Positions 32,422 to 39,244 of a stretch of DNA of 62,253 nt are shown one piece after another; the stretch's first letter is position 1, and each line of letters begins with the position of its first letter. The translations under genes were made by a program, and so were the position numbers. This stretch comes from Chloroflexota bacterium. Lineage in GTDB: Bacteria > Chloroflexota > Dormibacteria > Dormibacterales > Dormibacteraceae. The stretch is from positions 1-62,253 of the forward strand of contig VBGR01000042.1 of the NCBI GenBank assembly GCA_005880695.1. Direction: 5' to 3'. The notes beneath the pieces are model-generated. The model did not search any database and had not been told where the DNA came from. It saw nothing but the letters and a program-made list of their open reading frames with translations.

Positions 32422-33719
32422 AGACCCCAGACGGTATAGGCGCCGACGATCGCCACCTGCGTCATGGCGCCGGCCGCGAACCCAAGCCCGGCGCCGGCGA
32501 TCCCCAGCAACGGGATCAGCGCCAGTGCCGTCAGAACCGTGACCACTGTTCCGACGCCGGTGGCGACTGGCCCGATGGCAGGCCGGCCAAGCCCGAACCA
32601 GGCGCTTGAGAGCACCAGGTAGAGCCCATGCAGGGCGGTGCCCGCCACCAGCGGCGTGAGGGCCAGGGCGGCCCCCGGGTACTTAGCGCCGAAGAACGCG
32701 AAGGTCAGCTCGTGGCGAAACAGGATCATCACCGCGGCGAGCGGCAGCAGCACGCCGATGCAAAGGGCCATCATCCGGACGAGGTAGCGCGGTACCGCCG
32801 AGTCCGGCAGCCGCGAGAGGCGAGGCCCGGCCGCGACAGCGATGGCGGTCGGCGCCATGATCAGCGCCTGGGCCAGTGTCTTGGCCGCCGCGTAATTGCC
32901 CGTCGCGGTGTCGTTCAAAAGGTGCTGGACCAGAATCAAATCCGCTCCCCACCAGGCGCCGTAGAAGACGCCGTGCAGCAGGAAAGGCCGGATGTAGCGT
33001 GCAATGCTGATCACGCGCTGCCTGGAAATGGTGACCAGCCTCAGGCTGACCGGGATCGGCCAGATCAGCTGCTGCAGCGCCAGCCCGACAATCGCGGAAA
33101 GGCCATAGACGATCAGGAACAGCGCCGGTGATCGCCAGCCCATGGCAGCCAGGACAATCACAGCGAGCAGCTGCAGGAGGTTGGCCAGCACGTAATAGCA
33201 GGCCATTGCTCGGAACCGGCTCAAGCCCCGTTGGGCCTGCAAGTAGGCATCGAACACCGCCAGGTTGGCCACGTTCAGCGCGGCGCCGACCAGCAGCCAA
33301 CCGTTTAGCCCCAATGCCGGTCCAAGCGGTAAGAGCACGACAAGGCTGGCCACCAGCGCCAGCGCCAGGACCGCGGACCAGTTGGTTACGTAAGCGTCGA
33401 CGAGCAGCCGGTTGCCTTCGCTCCTGGCCACGAATCGGGCCAACCCATTGCCAGCGGTCGTTACCAGGATGGAGGCGACCATGACGAGCGCCAAGGCGTA
33501 TGCCAGCAAGCCGTAATCGGCCGGCAGCAGAAGCCGCGCGCTGACCACGTAGAAGAAGAATCCGAGCAGGCGCGCTAACGCCGTCCCGGCGAAGACGATG
33601 GCCGTCGAGCCCAGCAGTCCGCCAGCTCCGAGACGGCGCGTCAGGGAATCCCGAGCAGGGCTCTGGGAGGCGGCCATCGGTCCCGGCGTTGGCTGGTGAT
33701 CGGGAAGGGCAGCCCTCAT
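32346..33719 (-). CDS. Polysaccharide flippase (Wzx/MATE-like), paralogue
   Basis: 457 residues, about 14 membrane helices. Motifs STAIVFAGTALARLLGFFFY, SARLLLPADYGLLAYALALV, ATGNYAAAKTLAQAL and FGAKYPGAALALTPLVAGTA correspond one to one with the protein at 28249-29580. An N-terminal soluble extension (MRAALPDHQPTPGP...) is not shared. It would export a different lipid-linked unit or arise from duplication. It is transcribed with the glycosyltransferase upstream (12-nt gap) and overlaps the fusion gene downstream by 76 nt if that gene starts at its first TTG. Confidence 0.92.
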   Translation of the reverse strand: MRAALPDHQPTPGPMAASQSPARDSLTRRLGAGGLLGSTAIVFAGTALARLLGFFFYVVSARLLLPADYGLLAYALALVMVASILVTTAGNGLARFVARSEGNRLLVDAYVTNWSAVLALALVASLVVLLPLGPALGLNGWLLVGAALNVANLAVFDAYLQAQRGLSRFRAMACYYVLANLLQLLAVIVLAAMGWRSPALFLIVYGLSAIVGLALQQLIWPIPVSLRLVTISRQRVISIARYIRPFLLHGVFYGAWWGADLILVQHLLNDTATGNYAAAKTLAQALIMAPTAIAVAAGPRLSRLPDSAVPRYLVRMMALCIGVLLPLAAVMILFRHELTFAFFGAKYPGAALALTPLVAGTALHGLYLVLSSAWFGLGRPAIGPVATGVGTVVTVLTALALIPLLGIAGAGLGFAAGAMTQVAIVGAYTVWGLWLGPVVRLGQLPDEAVAGFAEVRG

Positions 33720-33731
33720 CCCGACTCGCTC

Positions 33732-34877
33732 TCATCCGTCTGCGACACGGATCTCTCCTTCGGTATGCGACAGCGGAGCCGGAGCCGGCTTCGTCCTGCC
33801 GGCTGCGGCAAGGGCGTAGAGGTGGTTGACGATGCGGCGCGCGAGGGCTTCCCAGCTGAAGGCCTCGGCAAGGGCGCGAGTCCCGGGGCGCCGGAGAAGC
33901 ATCTCGCTCACCGCGCTCCCGATCTCCCCATCGTCCTTCACGAATCGGATCCCGGCGGCGTTCGGAAACCGTTCCGGAAGCGCTCCAAAAGGCAGCGTCA
34001 CGACGGGCAGATCGCTGGCCAGAGCCTCCAGTACCGAGGCCGGGAGGTCGATGCCGCCACCAGGCCGGCAGGGGAAGACGTAGCAGTCAACCGCGCGGTA
34101 CAGCTCGGCCACGTCCGGGCGGTAGCCCTCGAGCACCAGGACACCCCGCGCGAGCAGCTCCTGCTTCAAGTCTTCGGAACCGGCCACTCGTACGTGGCTT
34201 GCCAGGAGCACGGCCGTCGTACCGGGCCGGCCGGCCAGCCTGGCGAGTGCCCCCAGGTTGCGAGCAGGTACCAGGTGCCCGACATGCAGTACGACCTGAT
34301 CTTTCGCCGGCAGCGACCATTTGGCGCGCAATCTCGCCTTCTCTCCGGGGTCTGGCGGATGGAAGCGATCCAGGTCGACCGCGGGTGGCAGGTCCGCGGT
34401 CGGGCAGCCGAGCTCACGCAGGCGACTTCGCGTGCCAGTAGCGCTGCTGAGCACCAGGTCCGGCCTGAGGAGTCGCGTGAGCAGGCCCCGGGCGCCGTCG
34501 AGCGAGGGCGAGACAAGCGGCATCACCACGACGGGCGCGCCCCGGGCGGCTGCCTTCAGCGCCCGCATGCGAACCAGGCTGGCCGGCGTCAGATGGCTGA
34601 TGTACCCCACCGCCCACGGCCGAGCTTCCCAGAGGCGGCGCGCCAGTCCCGGGCTGATGAGGGGATGGGGGTCGACGAGGCGAAGCGAGGGAAAGCTCGA
34701 ACTGCTCGAATAGGCAACGACGGGGGCCAACCGGGCGAGCTGCTTGACGAGCTCCTGAGTGAAGACCTGCTCGCCCTGATCCGGGTGGGGAACCAGTCCA
34801 GAGTCGCAGCCAACCATGCGAGCGAGGTCCGCGTAGACGGCGAGCGGACGCTGGCCGGCTCTAAGGGCCCTGCTCAA
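33732..34877 (-). CDS. GT4-family glycosyltransferase
   Basis: 381 residues. The TTG start overlaps the stop of the dehydrogenase gene (TTGA). The N-terminal half binds the acceptor (YADLARMVGCDSGLVPHPDQ). The C-terminal half has DLPPAVDLDRFHPPDPGEKA, VVLHVGHLVPARNLGALARL, GVLVLEGYRPDVAELYRAVD and PGGGIDLPASVLEALASDLP (E-x7-E-like loop) followed by VVTLPFGALPE. It is a retaining GT-B glycosyltransferase in a reverse-strand operon of dehydrogenase, this gene, flippase and the multi-domain protein, probably for building or exporting one glycan. Confidence 0.88.
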   Translation of the reverse strand: MSRALRAGQRPLAVYADLARMVGCDSGLVPHPDQGEQVFTQELVKQLARLAPVVAYSSSSSFPSLRLVDPHPLISPGLARRLWEARPWAVGYISHLTPASLVRMRALKAAARGAPVVVMPLVSPSLDGARGLLTRLLRPDLVLSSATGTRSRLRELGCPTADLPPAVDLDRFHPPDPGEKARLRAKWSLPAKDQVVLHVGHLVPARNLGALARLAGRPGTTAVLLASHVRVAGSEDLKQELLARGVLVLEGYRPDVAELYRAVDCYVFPCRPGGGIDLPASVLEALASDLPVVTLPFGALPERFPNAAGIRFVKDDGEIGSAVSEMLLRRPGTRALAEAFSWEALARRIVNHLYALAAAGRTKPAPAPLSHTEGEIRVADG

Positions 34878-35689
34878 GCGTCCACAACCGCGCGCGCCAG
34901 GTGGCCGTTGCTCTGAGACTTCACGGCGCGGTAGCGGACGTTGGCTGCCAGCATCGCCGTCAGCAGCTGAGGCTGAAAGCCGGCGGTAAGGGCGGCGCTA
35001 ACAAGAGCACTGACGTCCTTTGGCAGGCACTTGCCACCGAACCCACGGTCCTCCGGCAGGACGAACGTGTGGCTCCGGCCCACCCTGGGATCGAGGAGCC
35101 AGAGCTCGCGAAGCTCGTTGTAGTCGACGCCGAACAACTGGGAGAGGTCGTGAAATTCGTTGCAGAAGGTGACCTTGAGGGCCAGGTAACAGTTGTCCAT
35201 GTACTTGGTCAGCTCGGCGGTCGTCGAGTCGGTCTGGTGGATCGCCAGCTCCGCGTTGCGAGCTCGCTTGTAGAGGTCCGCGACCGCATTGGTGTCGTGC
35301 CGGTCGCCCCCGAGCACGATCCAGGCCAGCCGCCGGGCGTCGCCGAAGGCGTGGTCGGCGCTCTCCCCAGAGAACTCGGGCTGGAAGACGATCCGCTTCC
35401 CGCTTCTGGCCTTGAGAAGAGCGGTGGTGCCGGGCACGACAGTGGAGCGAAGAACGATCACTGCGCTGTCCAGCCAGTCGATCACCGACTCGACGATGGA
35501 GGTGTCGCAGGACCCATCGAGGCGAGCGTTGGTAGGCACAGCAACAAATGCGAAGTCGCAACGATTGACCTCGTCGCGGCTGCCAAGGCCGAGTGGCTCG
35601 TCGTACACGACGGCGTTGGGAAAGAGCTGCTTCATTCCCTTGCCGACAACCCCAAATCCGACTATGGCGAGACTTTTTTCAGGCGTCAT
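34874..35689 (-). CDS. Short UDP-glucose/GDP-mannose dehydrogenase-family protein
   Basis: 271 residues against 430-450 for typical UDP-sugar 6-dehydrogenases. N-terminal NAD-binding AIVGFGVVGKGMKQLFPN, then CDFAFVAVPTNARLDGSCDT, STVVPGTTALL and FQPEFSGE (like PEFLREG). The central helical domain has AELTKYMDNCYLALKVTFCN and the catalytic FGGKCLPKDVSALV with the reactive Cys. The C-terminal UDP-binding domain is absent, ending at ANVRYRAVKSQ. The residues for hydride transfer and thioester formation are kept, so it may be a compact active enzyme, or bind a different substrate. It may supply uronic acid for this locus. Confidence 0.85.
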   Translation of the reverse strand: MTPEKSLAIVGFGVVGKGMKQLFPNAVVYDEPLGLGSRDEVNRCDFAFVAVPTNARLDGSCDTSIVESVIDWLDSAVIVLRSTVVPGTTALLKARSGKRIVFQPEFSGESADHAFGDARRLAWIVLGGDRHDTNAVADLYKRARNAELAIHQTDSTTAELTKYMDNCYLALKVTFCNEFHDLSQLFGVDYNELRELWLLDPRVGRSHTFVLPEDRGFGGKCLPKDVSALVSAALTAGFQPQLLTAMLAANVRYRAVKSQSNGHLARAVVDA

Positions 35690-35808
35690 TCTTTGCTGCT
35701 CCCTATCGCAGACGGCGACATTTGCGCCGGCGCTCGATTCAGTTTTAGGGGCTCGGCGCGAGGCAGGATCGAATCTGCCGAGCCTGGTTCCGGTCTCTCC
35801 GGCGAAGC

Positions 35809-35910
35809 CGGGCGGCCTGAGCTAATCCAGCAAGCCGCCTCGGCGACCTGCTCTACCAGGAGGGCGCCGTGGGTTTCGCAATCGTTCAGCAGGTTATGGA
35901 GGCGCAGAGA
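35809..35910 (-). pseudogene. Remnant homologous to the N-terminus of the multi-domain gene at 29.5-32.4 kb
   Basis: The 312-bp gap between the dehydrogenase and mscL contains a reverse-strand stretch encoding SLRLHNLLNDCETHGALLVE followed by QVAEAACW, closely matching LRLYNLLNDCQVLGELLVDQ followed by VAAGFW of the 966-residue protein. At DNA level about 42 of 61 bases around 35845-35905 match 32255-32315 by eye. The similarity stops soon after, and the frame ends near 35686 without the other domains. The remainder of the gap shows no gene. Best read as a decayed, truncated duplicate. Confidence 0.65.
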
Positions 35911-36001
35911 CACGGCCGTTCTTCGATTATCGGAACCGCCCGAGCGTGGCCACATGGGAGGTTTCGGCGGCGGTTGCCTGACTGTCCCCCAAGTTGGAGT
36001 C

Positions 36002-36436
36002 CTACGCGGCTTGTTCGCTGGTCGGCGGCTCCTCGGGATCGATCTCGCTCGTGCAAAAAGCGCACCGCGTAGCCGCCTTTGGGACCTCGCTCAAGCAGTA
36101 CGGGCACTTGCGCGTGGCCGGGTTGGGGCTGTCCTGGCGGATGGCCAGCGTGGACACGTAGTTCACCGGCTTCACGATCAGGAAGAAGACGGCCACCGCC
36201 ACCAGCACGAATGTGATCACGGCGTTCAAGAAGTCGCCGTAGCGGAACTGCGCGTTGTGGATCGTGAAGGAGAGCGCGCCAAAATCTGGCTTGCCGACCG
36301 TCGCCGCGATCAGCGGCGTCAGGAGGTCGGCCACCAGCTTCGTGACGATCTGGCCGAACGCGGTGCCCATAACCACGCCGACCGCCAGGTCGACAACGTT
36401 GCCCCGGAGCAGGAACTGACGGAAGTCTCTGAACAC
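36002..36436 (-). CDS. mscL: Large-conductance mechanosensitive channel with C-terminal zinc ribbon
   Basis: 144 residues. MscL core: N-terminal amphipathic helix MFRDFRQFLLRGNVVDLAVG, pore helix TM1 (VVMGTAFGQIVTKLVADLLT), a periplasmic loop and TM2 (FLNAVITFVLVAVAVFFLIV). It opens under hypo-osmotic membrane tension. Instead of the usual charged C-terminal helical bundle there is a zinc-ribbon tail, RKCPYCLSEVPKAATRCAFC. Such tails occur in some Chloroflexi and Actinobacteria. The ATG has a GGAGGGA sequence (reverse strand) 6-10 nt upstream. It is a monocistronic unit beside the polysaccharide locus. Confidence 0.95.
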   Translation of the reverse strand: MFRDFRQFLLRGNVVDLAVGVVMGTAFGQIVTKLVADLLTPLIAATVGKPDFGALSFTIHNAQFRYGDFLNAVITFVLVAVAVFFLIVKPVNYVSTLAIRQDSPNPATRKCPYCLSEVPKAATRCAFCTSEIDPEEPPTSEQAA

Positions 36437-36484
36437 AGGTGTCCCTCCTGAAGTAGGTGTGGGAGGCGGAGAAACCTTGCCCGG

Positions 36485-37267
36485 CTATTGTTCGCCGTCC
36501 GGGGCGCCGACCGAGGCTTCGGCCGTCACCCGGCTCGGCTCGAGGCCGGCGCCTTCGGCCAGCCGGGCGAAGACCGACGCGTCACGGAGGGCGCAGGCTC
36601 TGCGGTCGTTGTTGAAATAGGCATAGACGTCGCGGCGCGCCCCAAAGAGATCGGAGAGCCGGCGGGCCCAGGTCTTCAGCGCTCGCTCGCCGTAGCAGGG
36701 ACGGGGTGCCGCCTGGCCTTCGTGAAAGCGGACGAAGCCCCAGTCCGCGGTGCGCTCGAATGGCGTCTTGCGACGGGGTGAGTCGGCCAGGCAGAGCGCC
36801 GCGCCGCGGCTTTCCAGAATCCCGTAGATCTCGGTGTTGAACCAGGACGCGTGGCGGAACTCCACGGCGACGCGGACGGTCTCGGGGAATTCCTTCAGCG
36901 CCTCTCGCAGCCGAGCGGGATCTGCCTCCAGGCTGGGCGGCAGCTGGACGAGGACGGGGCCAAGCTTGGAACCCAGGTGCTTGGCCCGGTCCAGGAAGAG
37001 CTCGACCGGCTCGGCCGGGTCGCGGAGCCGTTTCTGATGCGTCAGGAAGCGGCTCATCTTGACCGCGAAGACGAAATCGTCCGGCGTCCGCCGGCGCCAA
37101 TCCGTGAAGCTCGCTTCGGAGGGCAGCCGGTAGAAGGAGTTGTTCAGCTCGACGGTCTGGAAACGGTCGGCGTAGAACTCTAGCCAGCGCGCCTGCGCCA
37201 CGCCTTTCGGATAGAAGCTGAGCCGCCAGTGGCGGTACTGCCAGCCCGACGTCCCGATGTAGACCAA
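36485..37267 (-). CDS. DUF72 family protein
   Basis: 260 residues with the DUF72 TIM-barrel signature: N-terminal VYIGTSGWQYRHW, VELNNSFYRLPSEASFTDWR, FVFAVKMSRFLTHQKRLRDP, GPVLVQLPPSLEADPARLRE, VAVEFRHASWF and RDVYAYFNNDRRACAL. The family is widespread, probably nucleic-acid- or phosphate-binding; its enzymatic role is not established. A TTG at 37267 is taken as start. It lies between mscL and ridA, on the same strand as both. Confidence 0.9.
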   Translation of the reverse strand: MVYIGTSGWQYRHWRLSFYPKGVAQARWLEFYADRFQTVELNNSFYRLPSEASFTDWRRRTPDDFVFAVKMSRFLTHQKRLRDPAEPVELFLDRAKHLGSKLGPVLVQLPPSLEADPARLREALKEFPETVRVAVEFRHASWFNTEIYGILESRGAALCLADSPRRKTPFERTADWGFVRFHEGQAAPRPCYGERALKTWARRLSDLFGARRDVYAYFNNDRRACALRDASVFARLAEGAGLEPSRVTAEASVGAPDGEQ

Positions 37268-37282
37268 ACGCGTATCCGGTCT

Positions 37283-37669
37283 TCAGCGCAGGTTGACGCG
37301 CGCGTCGGCTTCGATCTCGACGAGCCACTCGGGCCGAAGCAGCTCTTTGACCACGATCATCGTCGAAGCGGGCGGGTGGCCAGCGAAGTACTCGGCGTGC
37401 GCCCGGCCGACCGCCTTCGAGTCGCCGGCCCGCAGGATGTACATGCGCGTTCGGTAGACGTCCTCCAGGCCCGCCCCGGCGGTCTCGAGCGCAGTCTTGA
37501 TGACCTCCAGGCAGGCCCGCGCCTGCTCGTACGGATCATCGCCGCCCGCGCTGGAACCGTCAGGGTTGGTGGGCGCGCAGCCGGAGACCGCCACGAGGTC
37601 GCCCGCGACGACCACCCGGCTGAACCCGATCTGCTTCTCGAGCGGGCGGCCGCTCTGGACGCGTTGCAT
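37283..37669 (-). CDS. ridA: RidA/YjgF/UK114 family enamine/imine deaminase
   Basis: 128 residues with the RidA fold: EKQIGFSRVVVAGDLVAVSG, PYEQARACLEVIKTALETAG and VYRTRMYIL with the catalytic Arg that binds the 2-aminoacrylate carboxylate, then STMIVVKELLRPEWLVEIEA and DARV. It hydrolyses reactive enamine or imine intermediates. Length is usual. The ATG at 37667-37669 is divergent from the selenoprotein gene start at 37686 with only 16 bp between them, so their promoters must lie within each other's coding region. Confidence 0.93.
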   Translation of the reverse strand: MQRVQSGRPLEKQIGFSRVVVAGDLVAVSGCAPTNPDGSSAGGDDPYEQARACLEVIKTALETAGAGLEDVYRTRMYILRAGDSKAVGRAHAEYFAGHPPASTMIVVKELLRPEWLVEIEADARVNLR

Positions 37670-37685
37670 TTAGCCTAAGCGAGTT

Positions 37686-37958
37686 ATGCCGATCGACCCG
37701 AAGCACCGGATCTCGATCAAGTACTGCGTACCTTGAAACTACTCGGAACGGGCCGTGGGCCTGGCCGCTGAGATCATCGATCGCTGGGCGCCGATCCTGG
37801 TCGACATCGACCTCGTCACCGGGGACCACGGCGTCTTTCAGGTCTCCTGCGATGAGCAGCTGATCTTCGACAAGCACTCGGAGGGACGCCATGCCCGGTC
37901 GGGCGAGGTGGAGGCGAGGCTGGAACCGATCCTCGGTCCCAGGCTGAGCTGGAAGTGA
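37686..37958 (+). CDS. SelW/Rdx-family selenoprotein with CxxU motif, read through UGA
   Basis: From the ATG at 37686 the frame reads MPIDPKHRISIKYCVP, then TGA (37734-37736), then NYSERAVGLAAEIIDRWAP and on to a TAG at 37956, 90 codons in all. With Sec at UGA the protein has C14-V-P-U17, the redox motif of SelW/SelT/SelH (Rdx) thioredoxin-like proteins. The rest fits too: GVFQVSCDEQLIFDKHSEGR matches the FEV-x-NGxLIxSK-x-G block of Rdx proteins. The stop also overlaps the DUF2203 start (GTGA). Conventional calling starts only at the internal GTG/ATG after the UGA. The partner is unknown; Rdx proteins reduce peroxides or thiols. Confidence 0.82.
37749..37763 (+). promoter_or_regulatory. SECIS-like hairpin 3' of the SelW UGA
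   Basis: CGGGCC-GUG-GGCCUG forms a 6-bp stem (one G-U pair) with a 3-nt loop starting with G-U, 16-30 nt from the first base of UGA. Bacterial SECIS elements sit just after the UGA with a small apical loop that has a G in its first two bases. Confidence 0.55.
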
Positions 37959-38365
37959 GCAGCCGGCCACCAAGGATCTACACGGTCGAAGAAGCCAACC
38001 AGGCGCTGCCCAAGGTGCGCGAAGCGGTGGGCGCCATCGTCCAGCTGGCCAGCCTCCTGCCGGAGCTCGAGGAGCAGGCCAGGATCGACGACTACAAGAC
38101 CTCCCGGCGGGCGGACGACCCGGAGGCGGAGGCCGAGTTCCAGAAGTCCCGGCGCGCGATCTGGGACGCCGAGATGGAGGTGGCCAAGGCGGTCGCTCGG
38201 CTGGAGCAGATGGGCATCGCCCTGAAGGACCCGTCGCAGGGTCTGATCGACTTCTACGCCTACCGCGACGACGAGATGGTCGAGCTCTGCTGGAAGCTGG
38301 GCGAGGAGTCGGTCGCGCACTGGCACCGGATCGGCGAGGGCTTCGCGGGCCGCAAGCGTCTCTAG
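37955..38365 (+). CDS. DUF2203 family protein
   Basis: 136 residues from a GTG that overlaps the selenoprotein stop. Sequence RIYTVEEANQALPKVREAVG, VQLASLLPELEEQARIDDYK, LEQMGIALKDPSQGLIDFYA and DDEMVELCWKLGEESVAHWH is a good DUF2203 match: a helical protein with a coiled-coil first half and an acidic C-terminal region ending in IGEGFAGRKRL. Function is unknown. Coupled translation with a SelW-like selenoprotein hints at a redox or metal-linked role (inference). Confidence 0.88.
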   Translation: MSSRPPRIYTVEEANQALPKVREAVGAIVQLASLLPELEEQARIDDYKTSRRADDPEAEAEFQKSRRAIWDAEMEVAKAVARLEQMGIALKDPSQGLIDFYAYRDDEMVELCWKLGEESVAHWHRIGEGFAGRKRL

Positions 38366-38377
38366 GCCGGGGTCCAG

Positions 38378-39244
38378 CTAACGCAGGGCTTTGAGCTCGG
38401 GCAGAAGCTTGGTCGCCGTCTCAGCCTGCTTCGGCGCCTCGGCCGGGTCCAGGTAAAGCACCAGCTCGCTGAACCCACGCTGCACGAAGCGGCCGCAGAG
38501 GTCGAGCATGGCTTCCGGGCCGGCACCATCCCAGCGCAGCTGGACCGACCGCCGGATCTGATCCGGGTTCCGCCCGACCTCAGCGCAGCGCTCGTCCAGG
38601 ATCCCCGACAGGCGGGCGGCCTCGTCCGGATCGCCACCCCCGCCGGACGGGTTCCAAACGTCGGCGTGCTCCGCCACCACGCGCAGCGTCAGCTGCTCGC
38701 CGCTGCCCCCGATCCAGATCGGCGGGTGCGGTTTCTGGACCGGCTTGGGCTCGTGAATCGCTTCCCGGAGCTTGAAGTAGCGACCGTCGAAGCCGGCCCG
38801 CTCCTCGGTCCAGAGCTTCTTCACCACCTGCACCGCCTCGCCCATCCGCCGGATCCGGCCGCCCACCGTGTAGAAGGGGATGTCGAGCATCTCGTGCTCG
38901 TTCTCGGCCCAGGCCGACCCGAGGCCGAACTCGAGGCGCCCGCCTGAGAGATGGTCGACGGTGGTTGCCGTCTTCGCGAGCACCGCTGGGTGGCGATAGG
39001 TCACGCCGGTGACCATCAGGCCGATGCGGACCTGCTTCGTGGCCACGGCCATCGCCGCCAGCAACGACCAGCCGTCGAAAACGTCCCGGCCGGGTCCGTT
39101 GGCGCCGATGCTGGCCATGTGGTCGAAGGCCCAGAGGTGGTCGAACCCGCCTTCGTCGGCGATCTGCCAGACCGTCCGGTAGGACGCGATGGGCGCGTCC
39201 TGGGACAGCTTCAGCCCGACCCGAACGGGATGCGGCTGAGTCAC
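38378..39244 (-). CDS. LLM class (F420-dependent type) flavin oxidoreductase
   Basis: 288 residues, a TIM-barrel of the luciferase-like monooxygenase superfamily: GGFDHLWAFDHMASIG, KQVRIGLMVTGVTYRHPAVL, TVDHLSGGRLEFGLGSAWAE, EPKPVQKPHPPIWIGGSG and ADVWNPSGG. The F420-utilising subgroup in Actinobacteria and Chloroflexi has this pattern; cofactor choice is not certain from sequence. The GTG start overlaps the dxs stop (GTGA), so it is the second gene of a dxs operon. It is convergent with the DUF2203 gene. Confidence 0.9.
   Translation of the reverse strand: MTQPHPVRVGLKLSQDAPIASYRTVWQIADEGGFDHLWAFDHMASIGANGPGRDVFDGWSLLAAMAVATKQVRIGLMVTGVTYRHPAVLAKTATTVDHLSGGRLEFGLGSAWAENEHEMLDIPFYTVGGRIRRMGEAVQVVKKLWTEERAGFDGRYFKLREAIHEPKPVQKPHPPIWIGGSGEQLTLRVVAEHADVWNPSGGGGDPDEAARLSGILDERCAEVGRNPDQIRRSVQLRWDGAGPEAMLDLCGRFVQRGFSELVLYLDPAEAPKQAETATKLLPELKALR

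Noticed and set aside
37755-37958. A 67-residue protein beginning after the UGA in the SelW-like gene
   Set aside because: It would lack the first strand and the redox motif of the fold; the in-frame ATG with CxxU explains the data better.
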